Origin: Bemisia tabaci
Taxonomy: Eukaryota; Arthropoda; Insecta; Hemiptera; Aleyrodidae
Assembly (NCBI RefSeq): GCF_918797505.1
Contig: NC_092801.1
Coordinates: 16,182,001 to 16,246,000 of the forward strand
Reading direction: 5' to 3'
DNA: 64,000 bases
Shown: positions 1-11,845 of the stretch, piece after piece
Layout: each line of letters starts with the position of its first letter
How positions within the stretch are numbered: position 1 is the stretch's first letter
The notes under the pieces: generated by a model
Seen by the model: only the letters and a program-made list of their open reading frames with translations
Database searches by the model: none
What the model was told of the DNA's origin: nothing
Made by a program: the position numbers and the translations under genes

Positions 1-800
1 TCAAAAACTGGAAATGAGTATTTTTGACTCCAACATTGGTTTTTTTTTGCCGGGTCTCAGAGTTCAAGTTCTCACTCTATGGTCCACCAGAACCTCCCAG
101 GAACTTGCCTCATTGTAAACTTCGTAAGACAAATGTACTTGAACTCAGCATTTTTAGCTCAGTTAAATCAATTTTAACTTTTAATGAGCTGCAAGACTCA
201 TCATAATTCTTATTTTTTAAACGCCTCTCTCCGAAAATCCTTTAGAATTCAGTCAGAAGAATGTTCCGTAGTAAATTTATGTTGCAGTCTTATTATAAGC
301 AAAAAACTTCAATCGACCAGGTCTAACGTTAACTGTAAAGGCTAATGATTAATTTAATTCTTTCTTAAATCCTCAGTCTGTTTACCCCAGTTCTCTATGG
401 AATGTTTGCAAGGAAACAAGAATTGCATTAATTTTATTCCGGTAATCTAGAATTGCGCGAATAGAAATCTTAACATCTGCGACAGGAATACGCGAATTTA
501 AAATGAAGTTAATTTCAGGTAGAAGTTTGGCAAAACAGGAAACAGTTGGGAAATAAACGCATTTTTATGTTAACGTTAGTTTAGGTTAGTTTGTTTACAA
601 GTCATCGATGTCTTGCCTTCTGATGATAAATGAAGTGAAAAAATTGAATAATTGTCGTGGGTATCAAGAGCTTTTTAACTTTTCTCGGAAAAATATTTAA
701 TCGGGAGAAACGAGACTACGTTGGAATACTCATACGGTGTCGGAACATAGCATGGGCCTTTTAAGCTCTATTATTCAATGTCGCGATTATTCTAACGCGA
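1..800. other. AT-rich sequence, no gene recognised
   Basis: AT-rich, no open frame longer than 60 codons, no recognisable repeat boundary. I see nothing that supports a gene here. Confidence 0.5.
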
Positions 801-819
801 GTTCGAATAATCACGTCAA

Positions 820-935
820 ACACACTGCGGCCGGCGTTCACCGTAGCGCCTGCAAGACTGTCGGAATACTTCACGCATTGCGCCAAATGCAGTGCATCGG
901 TCAGTTGGCGCGAAACGCACGTTACCGCTACCGCC
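820..935 (+). repeat. single diverged copy of the 77-bp minisatellite unit
   Basis: The block around 848 (GCCTGCAAGACTGTCGGAAT, then ACTTCACGCATTGCG and GCGCGAAACGC) matches the unit that is tandemly repeated at 23766-23960. It occurs here once, with substitutions. The shared order of sub-motifs (CAAGACTG, TACTTCACGCATTG, GAAACGCA) is the evidence for homology. Confidence 0.7.
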
Positions 936-1245
936 GACAAGACTATATAAATGATATAGAACTGCGAGTCATCATTCTTACCCATCTGCTCCAGTTTTTA
1001 CCATAATTACAGGGAAAATATGTATCTTCATTGTAACGATTCAGAAACTCGGATGATTTTCAATTTTTTTTTGGTTACTTTAAAATAAAATAGAGCGAAC
1101 GAAGGCATCGCGTCGATTTTGATACTTTTATTTGAGATTATTTAGGTAAATTCGCGGAAACTTTTCAGAAAAACTGTGTGTAGCTTATTAAAAACATTCT
1201 CTAAAAATAAAACATAAAAGTGGTGCATTACGTTGCAATCAGAGA

Positions 1246-1750
1246 TAATGGAGAAGTGTGAGGAATTTGCGATTTGACTGTTGATTCTTATGTAAAAGTT
1301 CGCGAGAAACACGATGGTGCCACTGGTTTTCTCTGAAATCATCTCTCAAGCTCGAAAAAAGCTTTCAAAGTGAGGCAAAAATGGAAGGGATATCCCGCCC
1401 TACCCTGAGAGTCCACCCCTACATCAAAACAAACTCTCCATGCAAAGATAGGGAGCAAATACATTAGCAGGGTTACCGTGTTTTCAGTTTTGGAGTCCCG
1501 AAATAAAGTGGCAACCCTGCTAATGTATTTGCTCCCTATCTTTGCATGGAGAGTTTGTTTTGATGTAGAGGTGGACTCTCAGGGTAGGGCAGGATATCCC
1601 TTCCATTTTTGCCTCACTTTGAAAGCTTTTTTCGAGCTTGGGAGATGATTTCAGAGAAAACCAGCGGCACCATCGTGTTCCTCGCGAACTTTTACATACG
1701 AATCAATGGTCAAATCGCAAATCCCTCATACATATGCAACATCTCCATTA
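1246..1750. mobile_element. fold-back element, family A (full copy 1)
   Basis: About 505 bp, almost entirely one inverted repeat. The left arm starts TAATGGAGAAG, the right arm ends CATCTCCATTA, and each arm is about 225 bp. The arms meet at a short loop around 1470-1519. The same arms recur at 16834-17330 and 22797-23305, with a single arm at 53034-53130. There is no coding capacity: the open frames inside (for example minus strand 1142-1342) are read through the arms. A TA flank on each side is possible but not decisive. Most likely a non-autonomous DNA transposon (MITE). Confidence 0.85.
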
Positions 1751-2220
1751 TACGATTCCTTTCGAGTGCACCCGTCGGGTTTTGAATCCATTCATCTCTC
1801 ATAAAGCTTGAACATGTCTGTTCTACGATTTTTTCCGTGTGGTCTTTTTCGGCGGTTGGCGGCCGCGTAGCGGCCACAGGCCCCTAGTTCACTTTTTAAA
1901 TGTCTATGGAAGCTCTCCGGGCCATTCGTGCTGCAAGGGCTATCCATCGAAGAGAGACATGCCTATAAGTGAGGGGGGAATGAACAGTCTTTTACGATGT
2001 AGTTATCTACCACAAACTACCAAGGTTGCCAGATTAACGCTTCCTCGTTGATTATTTATTTTTTTATATTCATAATATTCGCGCAAACATGCAAGTTTTC
2101 AGTACCAGAAAAATTCGCGAAATCTTATGCATCTCTGAAAAGGTAAAAAAGGGGGCATTCGCGCAATCCTATCGTAGCCTTTCATTCATACTTTTTCCAG
2201 TGGTCGTTGAATGTATTTTT
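1751..2220. other. no gene recognised
   Basis: A GC-richer patch at about 1845-2040 lies in AT-rich DNA. The 70-codon plus-strand frame at 1839-2051 shows no known motif and I do not support it as a gene. Confidence 0.4.
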
Positions 2221-2228
2221 GGAGCAAG

Positions 2229-2400
2229 TACAGTGGCGTGGCGTGCATTGCCATACATTGATTGACGTGTCATTCAAACCTATGGAAAAGGATCGATAAA
2301 CAGGGTGTTCGCAGCGAACACCTTAATAATCGATCTTTTACCATACGTTCAAATGGAGGAATATCGATAATCGATCATCGATCATTCACGCCACGCCACT
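2229..2400. mobile_element. hAT-like MITE, family J (copy 1)
   Basis: Palindromic element of about 170 bp with ends CAGTGGCGTGGCGTGC and CACGCCACGCCACT. It has a central palindrome GTGTTCGCAGCGAACAC flanked by GATCGAT motifs. The 8-bp string GGAGCAAG lies at 2221-2228 and again at 2401-2408, as expected for a hAT TSD. Other copies: 22524-22682, 26429-26592, 49254-49417. Confidence 0.85.
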
Positions 2401-2408
2401 GGAGCAAG

Positions 2409-3890
2409 AGCTGTGTGCCAGTAACAAAGTAAAAAAGACACAAAAATGCATGATATAACGCCACTAAAACCGATCTCTTCCTCTTTTTAAACCACTGAAA
2501 TTTCTCTGTGCTTTCAGGTGGACGAATTTCGCCATATACGGGGCGCAGGTAATAAAGTGATTAAATCAAACTATCGAGGAACTCAGGACTTAAATGGTAG
2601 AACTGTCTATTGGGTCACAGCGACTAGCGATGAATACAGTTACTAATATTTTCTGCGAGGGCTGGACAGAAGCATCATAAAGACAACTTTAGTCAATGAA
2701 AAGCTAAAACTCAGCTTAGTTTACACTCTACGTTCCCTTGTTTTTAAAAATTACTCATCATGAACATTTTTGCTTTGGGGTGGCTCAAATCAATCTTACA
2801 ATGAAGGAACCTATCTCAGAATTTTCCCGGTGCTTTTTCTTTAAAATCAGTTGTTGCAGACATCTAATCTCAGGGAAGAAATTAATTGAATTCGTTCCTT
2901 TTTGTGGAAGTGTTACTCGTCCTGCATGAAAAGATGGAAAAGCTTTCCTAACACTTTATCGCTTTACAGAATTAAGTAAGACAAATTATTACTTTAAGTC
3001 GTTTGAAAATTTCACCAAGTTTTCTTTGTACTGCCAATGAAAATCAACGAATTCGTATCGCAAGTTTGCCGTGGTATATCGAGTTCTAAAACGTAGATTA
3101 CAAGACAAATGTGATAGCTAACATTAAATTAAAAATTAATTTATTCGTTTTGTTGTAAATTCATGTAAATACAAGATTACTTATTTATTGAGATTGTTAT
3201 ATTTTGAAACGCTCCTGTTCCTCTTCGGTTTTCTGATCTTTTCTGTTTTTTCTTCTGTCTTTTGTTTTTGTTTTGTTTTTACAACAATCCTCAGTGTACC
3301 GAAGGTGTCATTGTATTATGTGGTTTGGCTGATGCATGAAGTCATTCGTCATTCTTGTTTGGTAGTATCAACCCAAACTAATCTAACCTAATGGTAACAT
3401 TTAATGTACGGTTCAACTCAAGTAGATTTTAGTTTTTTCCTCTTATTTTTTTCATAAGCGGGAAGTTTGAATCTACGCATAGGAAACGTTATACCTATCT
3501 TGGTCAGGAGTTACTGGCAATAAGTTTCTTTGCACGAATCTTATTCCTCTCGCGACCAGTCGCATGCGCTCCCTTATTTATAGCACGTTTTTAACTTCCT
3601 CACATCAAATGTAAACCAAAATCTATAGGCGACGAGAAGTCCTTGGAAAATTTCCTTGCTCCACATGGCCATTCGATACGATGTCAAATAGGCATGGATC
3701 GAAAGTCCTTTCTCAACCAGTCGCATGTGGTCTCTTATGTAGAGCACGTTTTCAATTTTCTCGGATTAAATTTAAAAACAAATTCCAAAGGCTTCGAAAT
3801 ATCCTTGGATAAAGTAATTCAAAATTCCATGCTCCTGATGGTCAAAATTACCGTCAACTATCAACAGCGCATTTATGACGTATTTTGACT
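2409..3890. other. AT-rich non-coding stretch with a diverged tandem duplication
   Basis: No gene recognised. A block beginning ACCAGTCGCATG near 3556 recurs near 3718 (period about 162 bp), continuing into AGCACGTTTTyAA-like sequence in both copies. The 81-codon frame at 3643-3888 crosses this duplication and has no recognisable domain. Confidence 0.45.
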
Positions 3891-3897
3891 TCGGATT

Positions 3898-4370
3898 AGG
3901 TATGCAATGTGGTATCACGCGAAAAGGTAGGAAAATCTTAGCTTACCGCGTGTCTCAAATTTGTGACGTCTATGAATGTAGGCATCATGCTCGCATCGTG
4001 AAATTCAGAAGATATGGTGTCACGCGCAATGAAGGAAAATCTTAGGCTTTCACCTGTCTCAAATTACTGACGTTTATGAATGTAGACATTATGCTCACAT
4101 CGTAAAATGTGTAAATGAAGCCTGCAACCTGCAACTATTCGGACTCTGTAGGAATGCGATATGGTATCACGCGGAAATGAAGGACAATCTAAGCTTTTAA
4201 TTTTTCTCAAATTAAAGAAGTTTATTATTGTAGGCATTATTCTTGTATCATTTAAAGCGAAAATCAAGCGCGCTATGATTTCCGGAGTTAGTATGTGATG
4301 TGATTTTACGTGACAATGAAGGAAAATCTTTGCTCACTCGTCTCTAATTACGGGCGTTTGAGTGTATAGG
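3898..4370 (+). repeat. degenerate tandem repeat, about 120-bp units
   Basis: Four diverged units carry, in order, GATATGGTrTCACGCG, GAAGGAAAATCTTAG, a CTCAAATT tract, a GACGTyTATGAATGTAG motif, and CATTATGCTC. A related single block lies at 8645-8790. It leads directly into the roughly 510-bp array downstream and appears to be part of the same complex. Confidence 0.7.
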
Positions 4371-4399
4371 TCTTACAAAACCGCTGGTAAATTCCTGTA

Positions 4400-7300
4400 T
4401 TCACTGCGATATTGTGATGAATGTCCAGTATAGTTCCTTAGTTTCTTACGGTACCGTTGAAAAAATGTGTGTAAGAAGCTTAAATAGAGCGAAACCCCAT
4501 TAGAGAAAAATACAGGCTCATTACCAACTGGAAATGAAGCAATCAACCAAAAATTAAAACAAGGAGATGTGTGCATATCTGAAGCACAAGCTCGTGAGAT
4601 CAGTCATTTCATTTATCTCATGCTCCGATCTATATGCGACACGAGAAATCCGATGTATAGTTTTGAACCGATAACGTTTTGAAAACGCCTTCAATTGTGG
4701 CGTGATACCTCACGCGTTCCGGAGAGTACGAATAGTTGTATCACTGCGCCTTAGGAGTTAGGATAATGCGATGGAATATTTAGTAATGAGGTAGCCTCCA
4801 CGCTAGACTTGTCGGTTTTCCGTGGCAGTTTTGAACGCACAGTTTTTGTGTTCTCAAGCTAGGATTGAATTCAGCAAATGCTAATTTTTGTAGGAGAATT
4901 TAAAATAAATAAAGATTATAGCTATCTAAATCATAGGAACTCAAATGAACAATAATATAGAAGAATGTACGATGAAAAAATGTGTGTAAGAAGCTTAAAG
5001 AGAGCGAAAACCCATTAGCGAAAAACACAGGCTCATTACCAACTGGAAATGAAGCAATCAACCAAAAATTAAAACAAGGAGATATGTGCATATCTGCCGC
5101 ACAAGCTCGTGAAATCGGTCATTTCATTTTTCTAATGCTCCGAATTATGTGCGACACGAGAATCCCGATGTATAGTTTTGAACCGATAACGTTTTGAAAA
5201 CGCCTTCAATTGTGGCGTGATACCTCACGCGTTCCGGAGAGTACGAATAGTTGTATCACTGCGACTCAGGATGATGCGATGGACTATTTAGTAATGAGGT
5301 AGCCTCCACGCTAGACTTGTCGGTTTTCAGTGGCAGTTTTGAACGCAAAGTTTTAGTGTTCTCACGCTAGGATTGTATGTAAGAAATGCATAATTGTTTT
5401 TGGGGGATATTAAAAAATAAGCTGTAAGCATTATATCCACCGAAATCATAGGAACTCAAATCAACAATAATGTACATGAATGTACGGTGAAAAAATGAAT
5501 GTAAGAAGCTTAAATAGAGCGAAATCCCATTAGAGAAAAATACAGGCTCATTACCAACTGGAAATGAAGGAATCAGCCAAAAATTAATATAAGGAGATGT
5601 GTGCATCTCTGCCGCACAAGCTCGTAAGATCATTCATTTCATTTTTCTCAAGCTACGAATTTAATGCAACACCAGAATCCCGATGTATAGTTTTGAACCG
5701 ATAACGTTTTGAATTGGGCCTGTTGCATGCAAGAGATACAGCCGTGCGAATAGACTTTTTAGCGGTTAAATGACACGAAAATTACGATGGTCACATTAAA
5801 AAAGTCTGAAATACACTCCTTACTGCGCAATTTGCGTTGTTAGGAACGCGCTTTTTCAAATTTCCCGCGTCTGGGGGCAGTTTTCTAACGGCAACTCGCG
5901 GCTATTTCCGGTGAATTAAAACTGACAACATAACCTAAAAATCGGAGCTCGTGATATCGTGAAATGAAATGTAGAAGGATTGCGTTGGATATTTAAAAGT
6001 TGATCGATTTCGTTACCACATAAAGCGTACATGTACCACTATAAGGGATCACGTTGGGTTTGTAAACAAACTGAAGGAAAAAATAACAACAACAACGACT
6101 CGGCATCTTCCGGAAATCACCGAGCCCGCCGTTTGATCGTTTCCGGTGATTAGAAAACTGCCCCCAGACGCGGGAAATTTGAAAAAGCGCGTTCCTAACA
6201 ACGCAAATTGCACAGTAAGGAGTGTATTTCAGACTTTTTTAATGAGACCATCGTACTTTTCGTGTCATTTAACCCCTAATAAGTCTATTCGCTCGGCTGT
6301 ATCTCTTGCATGCAACAGGCCCATTGTGGCGTGATACCTCACGCGTCCCGGAGAGAACGAATAGTTGTATCACTGCGCCTTAGGATAATGCGATGGAATA
6401 TTTAGTAATGAGGTAGCCTCCACGCTAGACTTGTCGGTTTTCCGTGGCAGTTTTGAATGCACAGTTTTAGTGTTCTCAAGCTAGGATTGTATGTAGGAAA
6501 TGCATAATTTTTGTGGGAAAATTTAAAATAAATAAGAGTTATAGCTATCTAAATAATAGGACAAATCAACAATAAAAAACAGGAAAGTACGATGAAAAAA
6601 TGTGTGTAAAAAGCTTAAATAGAGCGAAAACCCATTAGAGAAAAATACAGGCTCATTACCAACTGAAAATGAAGGAATCAACCAAAAATTAATATAAGGA
6701 GATGTGTGCATCTCTGCCGCACAAGCTCGTAAGATAATTCATTTCATTTTTCTCAAGCTACGAATTTAATGCGACACCAGAATCCCGATGTATAGTTTTG
6801 AACCGATAACGTTTTGAAAACGCCTTCAATTGTGGCGTGATACCTCACGCGTCCCGGAGAGAACGAATAGTTGTATCACTGCGCCTTAGGATAATGCGAT
6901 GGAATATTTAGTAATGAGGTAGCCTCCACGCTAGACTTGTCGGTTTCCCTTGGCAGTTTTGAACGCACAGTTTTAGTGTTCTCAAGCAAGGATTGTATGT
7001 AGGAAATGCATAAGTTTTGTAGGAGAATTTAAAATAAATAAGAATTATATGTACCGAAATCATAGGAACTCAAATCAACAATAATGTACACGAATATACG
7101 GTGAAAAAATGAATGTAAGAAGCTTAAATAGAGCGAAATCCCATTAGAGAAAAATACAGGCTCATTACCAACTGGAAATGAAGGAATCAACCAAAAATTA
7201 AAACAAGGAGATGTGTGCATATCTGCCGCACAAGCTCTTGAGACTAGTCATTTCATTTATGTCATGCTCCAAATTTTATGCGACACGATAATCCCGATGT
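4400..7300 (+). repeat. five-unit tandem array, about 510-bp unit (family H)
   Basis: The anchor GTAAGAAGCTTAAA occurs at 4471, 4986, 5501, 6606 (as GTAAAAAGCT) and 7115. Spacings are 515, 515, 1105 and 509 bp. The 1105-bp step contains a 607-bp inserted element at 5716-6322. Each unit carries the same landmarks: CAGGCTCATTACCAACTG, GCACAAGCTCGT, TTGAACCGATAACGTTTTGA, GCGTGATACCTCACGCG, and GGTAGCCTCCACGCTAGAC. Each unit also keeps a minus-strand frame of about 60 codons, but unit-to-unit differences change amino acids freely, so I do not call it a gene. Confidence 0.9.
5716..6322. mobile_element. 607-bp palindromic element with about 175-bp TIRs
   Basis: Begins GGGCCTGTTGCATGCAAGAG and ends with its reverse complement. 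Inverted arms run 5716-5893 and 6150-6322. It sits inside the third H unit, where uninterrupted units read CGTTTTGAAAACGCC then TCAATTGTGGCG. Flanks are GAATT on the left and ATTGTGG on the right, so a 3-bp ATT duplication with a small deletion is possible. TIRs starting GGGCC with a 3-bp TSD would fit PIF/Harbinger, but this is inference. No transposase is present. Confidence 0.85.
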
Positions 7301-8101
7301 TTCGACAAGTCCAGCGGGCATGGAGGCTATTTCCATTTTAATCTACCGTCGCATTCTTAAGGCGCGATGTTACAACTATTTGAACGCTCCGGAATGATTG
7401 AGGTATCACGCCGCATTTGAAGGCAGGTTTTCAAAACAGCCAAGGTCCGATACCCGGATTATCGCGTTGCAAAGTTCTTATTATTATGTTTTATTTCCTA
7501 CCATTTGTTTGTTTTCAATCCTCCTATAAATAAACTACTCATTTGCTGAATACACTTCTGGCTGGAGCGCATTTTAGTTATGCATTCACGACTACTAAAA
7601 TGTCAAAGGAAATTGACAAGACCAGCGTGTATGAAGGATATTTCAATTGTAATCTGCCGTCGCATTTCTAAGGTGCAATGATACAACTATTTGAACTCTT
7701 CGAAATGCGTGGGGTATCACGCCGCATTTGAAGGCGTTTTCAAAACAGCGAAGTTTCGATATCAGGTCTGTAGTTTCGCAAGAAATTGGAGCACAAAATC
7801 AATAAAATGACTGTTTTTACGAGCTGATGCAACTCAATAAACTTGTGTTTTACTTGACTGAAGCTTTAGAAAACAGTTCGGTCAGAAATTTAAATCACCA
7901 TACGGTCCATTGTTCATTGTACGGTACAGTTCATATTCTTTTGTTTTGTTCCGTACCACTTGTTCATTTTTAATCCTCGTTTAAAAACCACCCATTTGCT
8001 AAATACAATTCTAGCTGGAGCGCACTTCAGCTATGCATTCACCACTGCAAAAATGTCAAAGGAAATCGACAAGCCCAGCGTGTATGGAGGCTCTTTCAAT
8101 T
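7301..8101 (-). repeat. inverted-orientation copies of the array family H
   Basis: From 7301 the sequence reads as the reverse complement of the upstream H units: TCGACAAGTC, then GGAGGCTA, GGyGCrATG-TACAACTATT and GGTATCACGCC-GAAGGC. Three copies begin near 7301, 7613 and 8065. The last two share an upstream block (CATTTGCTrAATACA, GGCTGGAGCGCA) about 460 bp apart. The head-to-head junction is abrupt after ATCCCGATG near 7299. Confidence 0.75.
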
Positions 8102-8637
8102 GAGGACACCGCACCAAGAACAGCCCATATTATAAGAAAAACGCATTTAAAGTTTTGTTTTCGATGTACTGCGCAGACTCATCTATGCAGGTACCCTGTT
8201 CTGGTGTTTTTAGGTGACCTAACCCTTCTATTGAAGGATGCCAGGTAGATTTTGCGATACATTTTGGGTTTATACTCTCATATATTTAATTTAAAAAAGC
8301 GGTTTATAGGTCATTATTCCGCCCAGCAGTCATTTTGGTGGCAACATGAAGTATAAATCATTTTCATCACGTATGATTAACGCAAAATGAAAGAATATCG
8401 ATAGTGAGGAAAGGAAGGTGTAACTAGCACCTTATAGGCCCGTTTATAGGTCATTCTTGCACCCATCGATCCAGAGGCCTGACTTAACTCGGAAAAAAAA
8501 GGTTTTTCGACTTCGAGCCGTTACCTATCTATATTCTATCGATACCACAGCATAGTCCAGGGTACGTAGAATCCGAAAAGCAGATGGGCGTAATAACGAC
8601 CTATACGCCTACAGGCTGTTCTTGGTGCGGTGTCCTC
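8102..8637. mobile_element. 536-bp TIR element with AATT duplication (family V)
   Basis: Perfect 24-bp TIRs begin GAGGACACCGCACCAAG on the left and end with the complement at 8637. AATT lies immediately outside each end (8098-8101 and 8638-8641), consistent with a 4-bp TSD. The motif ATAGGTCATTnTTnC, close to ATAGGTCGTTATTACGCC, recurs near 8308, 8449 and (inverted) 8586. This resembles subterminal transposase-binding repeats. The 71-codon frame at 8033-8248 crosses the left boundary and is not a gene. Confidence 0.85.
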
Positions 8638-8641
8638 AATT

Positions 8642-9480
8642 ATGGACTTAGTGGATGTAAGCATTATGCTCGGATTCTTTTGTGCGGAAATCCAGCATGC
8701 ATCTATTTAGACCCAGGAGTAGGTACCCGATGTGGTATCAAGCGCAACTGAAGGCAATTTTTTGCCGGTCTGCAGGACACTATTTAAAATTGACATGCTT
8801 GCTCCCTCCCCCCTCAAACAAAAAACATGTATAACAATGTCAGCACAAAAATTATAAGCGTCTGTCATTTGAGACAGACAGACCGATAAGCTCTCGCGTC
8901 ATTTTAGCTTGATACCTCAAACCTACTCTGGAGTTCCATTAGTTGCTCCTTACTAGCTTGCTCCTTACTGATTTTCGGATTAAAAAAGTGAAAGTTAACG
9001 CAAAGTACTTATCAATATAGCAGAAGCCACGCATTTCCGGTGGATTTTTTAAGTCATGAGAAATGACACTATCCTCCTCTCAGTATCGCGGAAAATGCGT
9101 GATGCGTTCAGCGGTGTTGTAAACAAATGAGAAATTGCGCGAAAATCACCTGAATAGTGCAACAAATACGCCATTTTTCCGGCAGATTTGTTACTCATTA
9201 AAAAATTATGTGAATTGCACGTCAATATTGCAGCATACCCGAAAAATTTCAAGTGCTTCTGTAGGTACAAAAAAACCCTCAATGCTTCCTGAAATATTGC
9301 GAAAGATACGCTGTTCTTTTAACAATGTGATCATATAAATATTCATAAACGTCAGTAAAACTGCCGTTTATGGTTATCATATATTGGTTATTATAGTGTA
9401 TTATATTGTATCCCTATAACGGAATATTGGAGTTACGGCGGTTTTGGAAGCAGCGAGCCAATATCGCGCCGGGAAATCGG
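8642..9480. other. tail of the H-related repeat, then AT-rich sequence
   Basis: 8645-8790 resembles the 120-bp units at 3898-4370. The remainder (8800-9480) is AT-rich and I recognise nothing in it. Confidence 0.5.
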
Positions 9481-10375
9481 TGGTTCCGCGAGTTTTTCAT
9501 GACACAGCTTGTCACATCCGTCAGTGACATCACTCGGTGACATCACCAGACACAGCCTTGCCAGATAGCCCGAGAAATCCCCCAATTGCGTATACCCCAG
9601 TCTCGGGCGCCGGGCGACCGTGGGTCCACGGGTGGCAACCTAACCAGTTGCTTTCCGCGGATTTCGGAGCCCTGACGGATGTGACATGCTTGGTCAGGGG
9701 ATTTTGGCGAGCTAACCGTGGGAACGACGCCCAAGTTAGCAGGCCTAGGGGGCCCACGAGGAGCTCTCTGAAATCCCCTGAAGTCAGTCGTCTCGCCTCC
9801 TGTGCCTGCGCCTCCTCGCGGATCCCCGACGCGCGTCTCACCCCGTAGTCAGGTCCACGAGTATCCCTCGGCCGAAAGTTGTGGTCCTACGGTCCGTCCC
9901 CGACCCCCCTTTCGCCCCAGCGGCCTTTTACCCCCTTTCTGAGTCCTTGACTCCTCAAGTTGCCCCGTCCCGCGTCTCACCCCGGTGATTGAGCTTTGAG
10001 TATCCCTCCCCTCGCCGAAAGTCCCGTCCAGCAACCCCGACGGCTCTTCCTGCTTGGAGACCCTCTCCCCCTTTTTGTAGTAGTTGTATCTGTGTGATAG
10101 TTGTTAGAGGTCTGTGTGACCTAGTTGTAGTTGTACCGTTACCCAATACATCGAGTGGCCATCTCCTACTTACGTGTTCCTTCTTTTCCTTAGGATTCTA
10201 GGATACGTTCTTCAGGTAGGTGACCATCTATTTAGAGTGACAGGGCTCTTACACCCCCCCCTAGACCATCCCCCCTTTTCTAGGACTACCCTGTCTGGTG
10301 GATATACGCCCCCTTATTCTGCGACCATCCCCTACGTGTTCAGCTGCTTGGCTCGAGAGCTGAGCACGTTATAAT
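9480..10375. other. GC-rich, pyrimidine-biased block of unknown nature
   Basis: About 900 bp, much richer in G and C than its surroundings, with long C runs on the plus strand (CCGACCCCCCTTTCGCCCC near 9900, CCCCCCCCTAGACCATCCC near 10252). Overlapping 60-100-codon frames on both strands are what GC-rich DNA gives by chance. None has a recognisable motif. Boundaries with AT-rich DNA are fairly sharp on both sides. It could be a CpG-island-like host region or part of an unrecognised retroelement; I cannot decide. Confidence 0.5.
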
Positions 10376-11160
10376 CCCACCAAAAATATTTCCATGTAAA
10401 GATGATCCGCCAAGCTAAAAATATAAACATTCGTCGCCCGAAATGCAGTGATATCTAACAAAATAGACGCCAAGTAGATTTCATTAATATTAATTTAAAG
10501 ATTCTCCTCTCTTCAAAATTTTTATCGGGAAAACGCAAAATATAGACAAAAAAATAATTTAAAAAAATCGATACAAATTTGTCAGTCTTTTTTTGTAGTA
10601 CAATGATACAAAAAATCGGACATTGGAATAGAGATTGCAGCTTCCAATAGCGTCCGAAAGGTAATATCTGAAGCGTTTAGAGCACTGGTTAAGAGCTCAA
10701 AGCAGGAAAGTTGCGTACGCTCAAAATGAAGGCGTTTTAAACCCTTGATACAATATTACGTTCTACAGTAGGTAAAGATAGAATTCAAATATGCGGCGGT
10801 GTCTAACTGCACATTATATCCTGCTAGTGGTTTTACCCTATTTTAACCAAACCTTATCAAAGGTACTAGAAAGAAATTAAGTTCGTTTCCATTTTAAGAG
10901 GTTTTACTTGGTCCATTTTTAAGAGTTAGACTAAATGGGGCGTACGGAACCAAAACCGGCGATCTCCATTGGCCTGTCTAACAATTGTGCGATCATTAAA
11001 ATTTCAATATTGAAAGAACGAGAAAGCCTCAACGCTCATGTCTCCTTGTGAATTTTTCGTTATCAAGCGAGCAAATTTGGAAAAATGTCAAAAACAAGTT
11101 TTTTTTTGTTCTTCGCAGAAAATTAATATGATTTCACAATTTCTAGACAAGGCAATGGAG
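10376..11160. other. AT-rich sequence, nothing recognised
   Basis: No gene, repeat boundary or palindrome was seen over these roughly 780 bases. Confidence 0.45.
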
Positions 11161-11163
11161 ATA

Positions 11164-11273
11164 GCCGGGTTTGGTTCTAGACGCCTCTTTAAAAGGGAAA
11201 ATGAACCAAATAATGAGCCGGGTTTGGTTCTAGACGCCTCAAATTTAAAAGGGAAAATGAACCAAATAATGAA
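11164..11273 (+). repeat. 53-bp tandem duplication
   Basis: GCCGGGTTTGGTTCTAGACG begins at 11164 and again at 11217. Each copy continues through GCCTC, an A/T spacer, AAAAGGGAAAATGAACC and AAATAATGA. The second copy has a 3-bp insertion. Confidence 0.9.
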
Positions 11274-11571
11274 AGCAATTATTAAGTAAAAAACCCTTTT
11301 GACAATCTTTATTGTATTGGGAAATTCTGAATGATTTTTAATTATCATTTTATCGATGGGGATAATCCAGTTGTGTTATCCATGGTCACTGTCAGCTTGG
11401 TGGAAGTGCAGAAGTGCGTATCTCGATTTTTGACAGTTTGGAGCTAGCTGTATAAACTTGTTGTTGAAGATGTCGCGCGTCTATCTGACAGCAAGAGACA
11501 ATAATCGAAAAAAATTCGGGAAGTCACCTAAAACAGTTGAACTTTTTTCGCTTATCTCGGGCTTAAGTGCA

Positions 11572-11806
11572 AGTGTTCTCAAATTTCCTTCGATTAAAGG
11601 TTTATTTTTCAAGAAAGATATGCATATTTTCCCTTTAAATTCTCAGGAACTTTAGGAGGAACTGCGGACAACATTATCTAAAACATTGGAAGAAAAATAT
11701 TCATCGGTTTACCAGGAAATTCGTGTTTTATCAAAGGAAATTTGGCAACGCATGAAGGTTCATACGGCGTTCTTCCCTAGCACGAAAGTATTGTATTCCA
11801 GTAAAA
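11572..11806. mobile_element. MITE family I, diverged copy
   Basis: Starts at the TTCTCAAATTTCCTTCGAT region and ends GTTCATACGGCGTTCTTCC plus CTAGCACG, matching the right end of the family best seen at 50463-50708. The left TIR is decayed. Confidence 0.65.
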
Positions 11807-11845
11807 CCGTCTCCTCCGACAATATCTCAAAGTATTGATTTTCGG

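Noticed and set aside
4373..7220. Conserved 60-codon minus-strand frame in each of five tandem units (MHTSPCFNFWLI type)
   Set aside because: Differences between units change amino acids as often as not. No upstream signal or domain is visible, and conservation is explained by the DNA repeat itself.
3898..8790. CRISPR-like array
   Set aside because: Units are about 120 or 510 bp with no short identical repeat/unique spacer alternation, and the DNA is eukaryotic.
9530..9848. Overlapping 103-codon frames on both strands
   Set aside because: Typical of GC-rich DNA with few stops; both strands open at the same place, with no motif.
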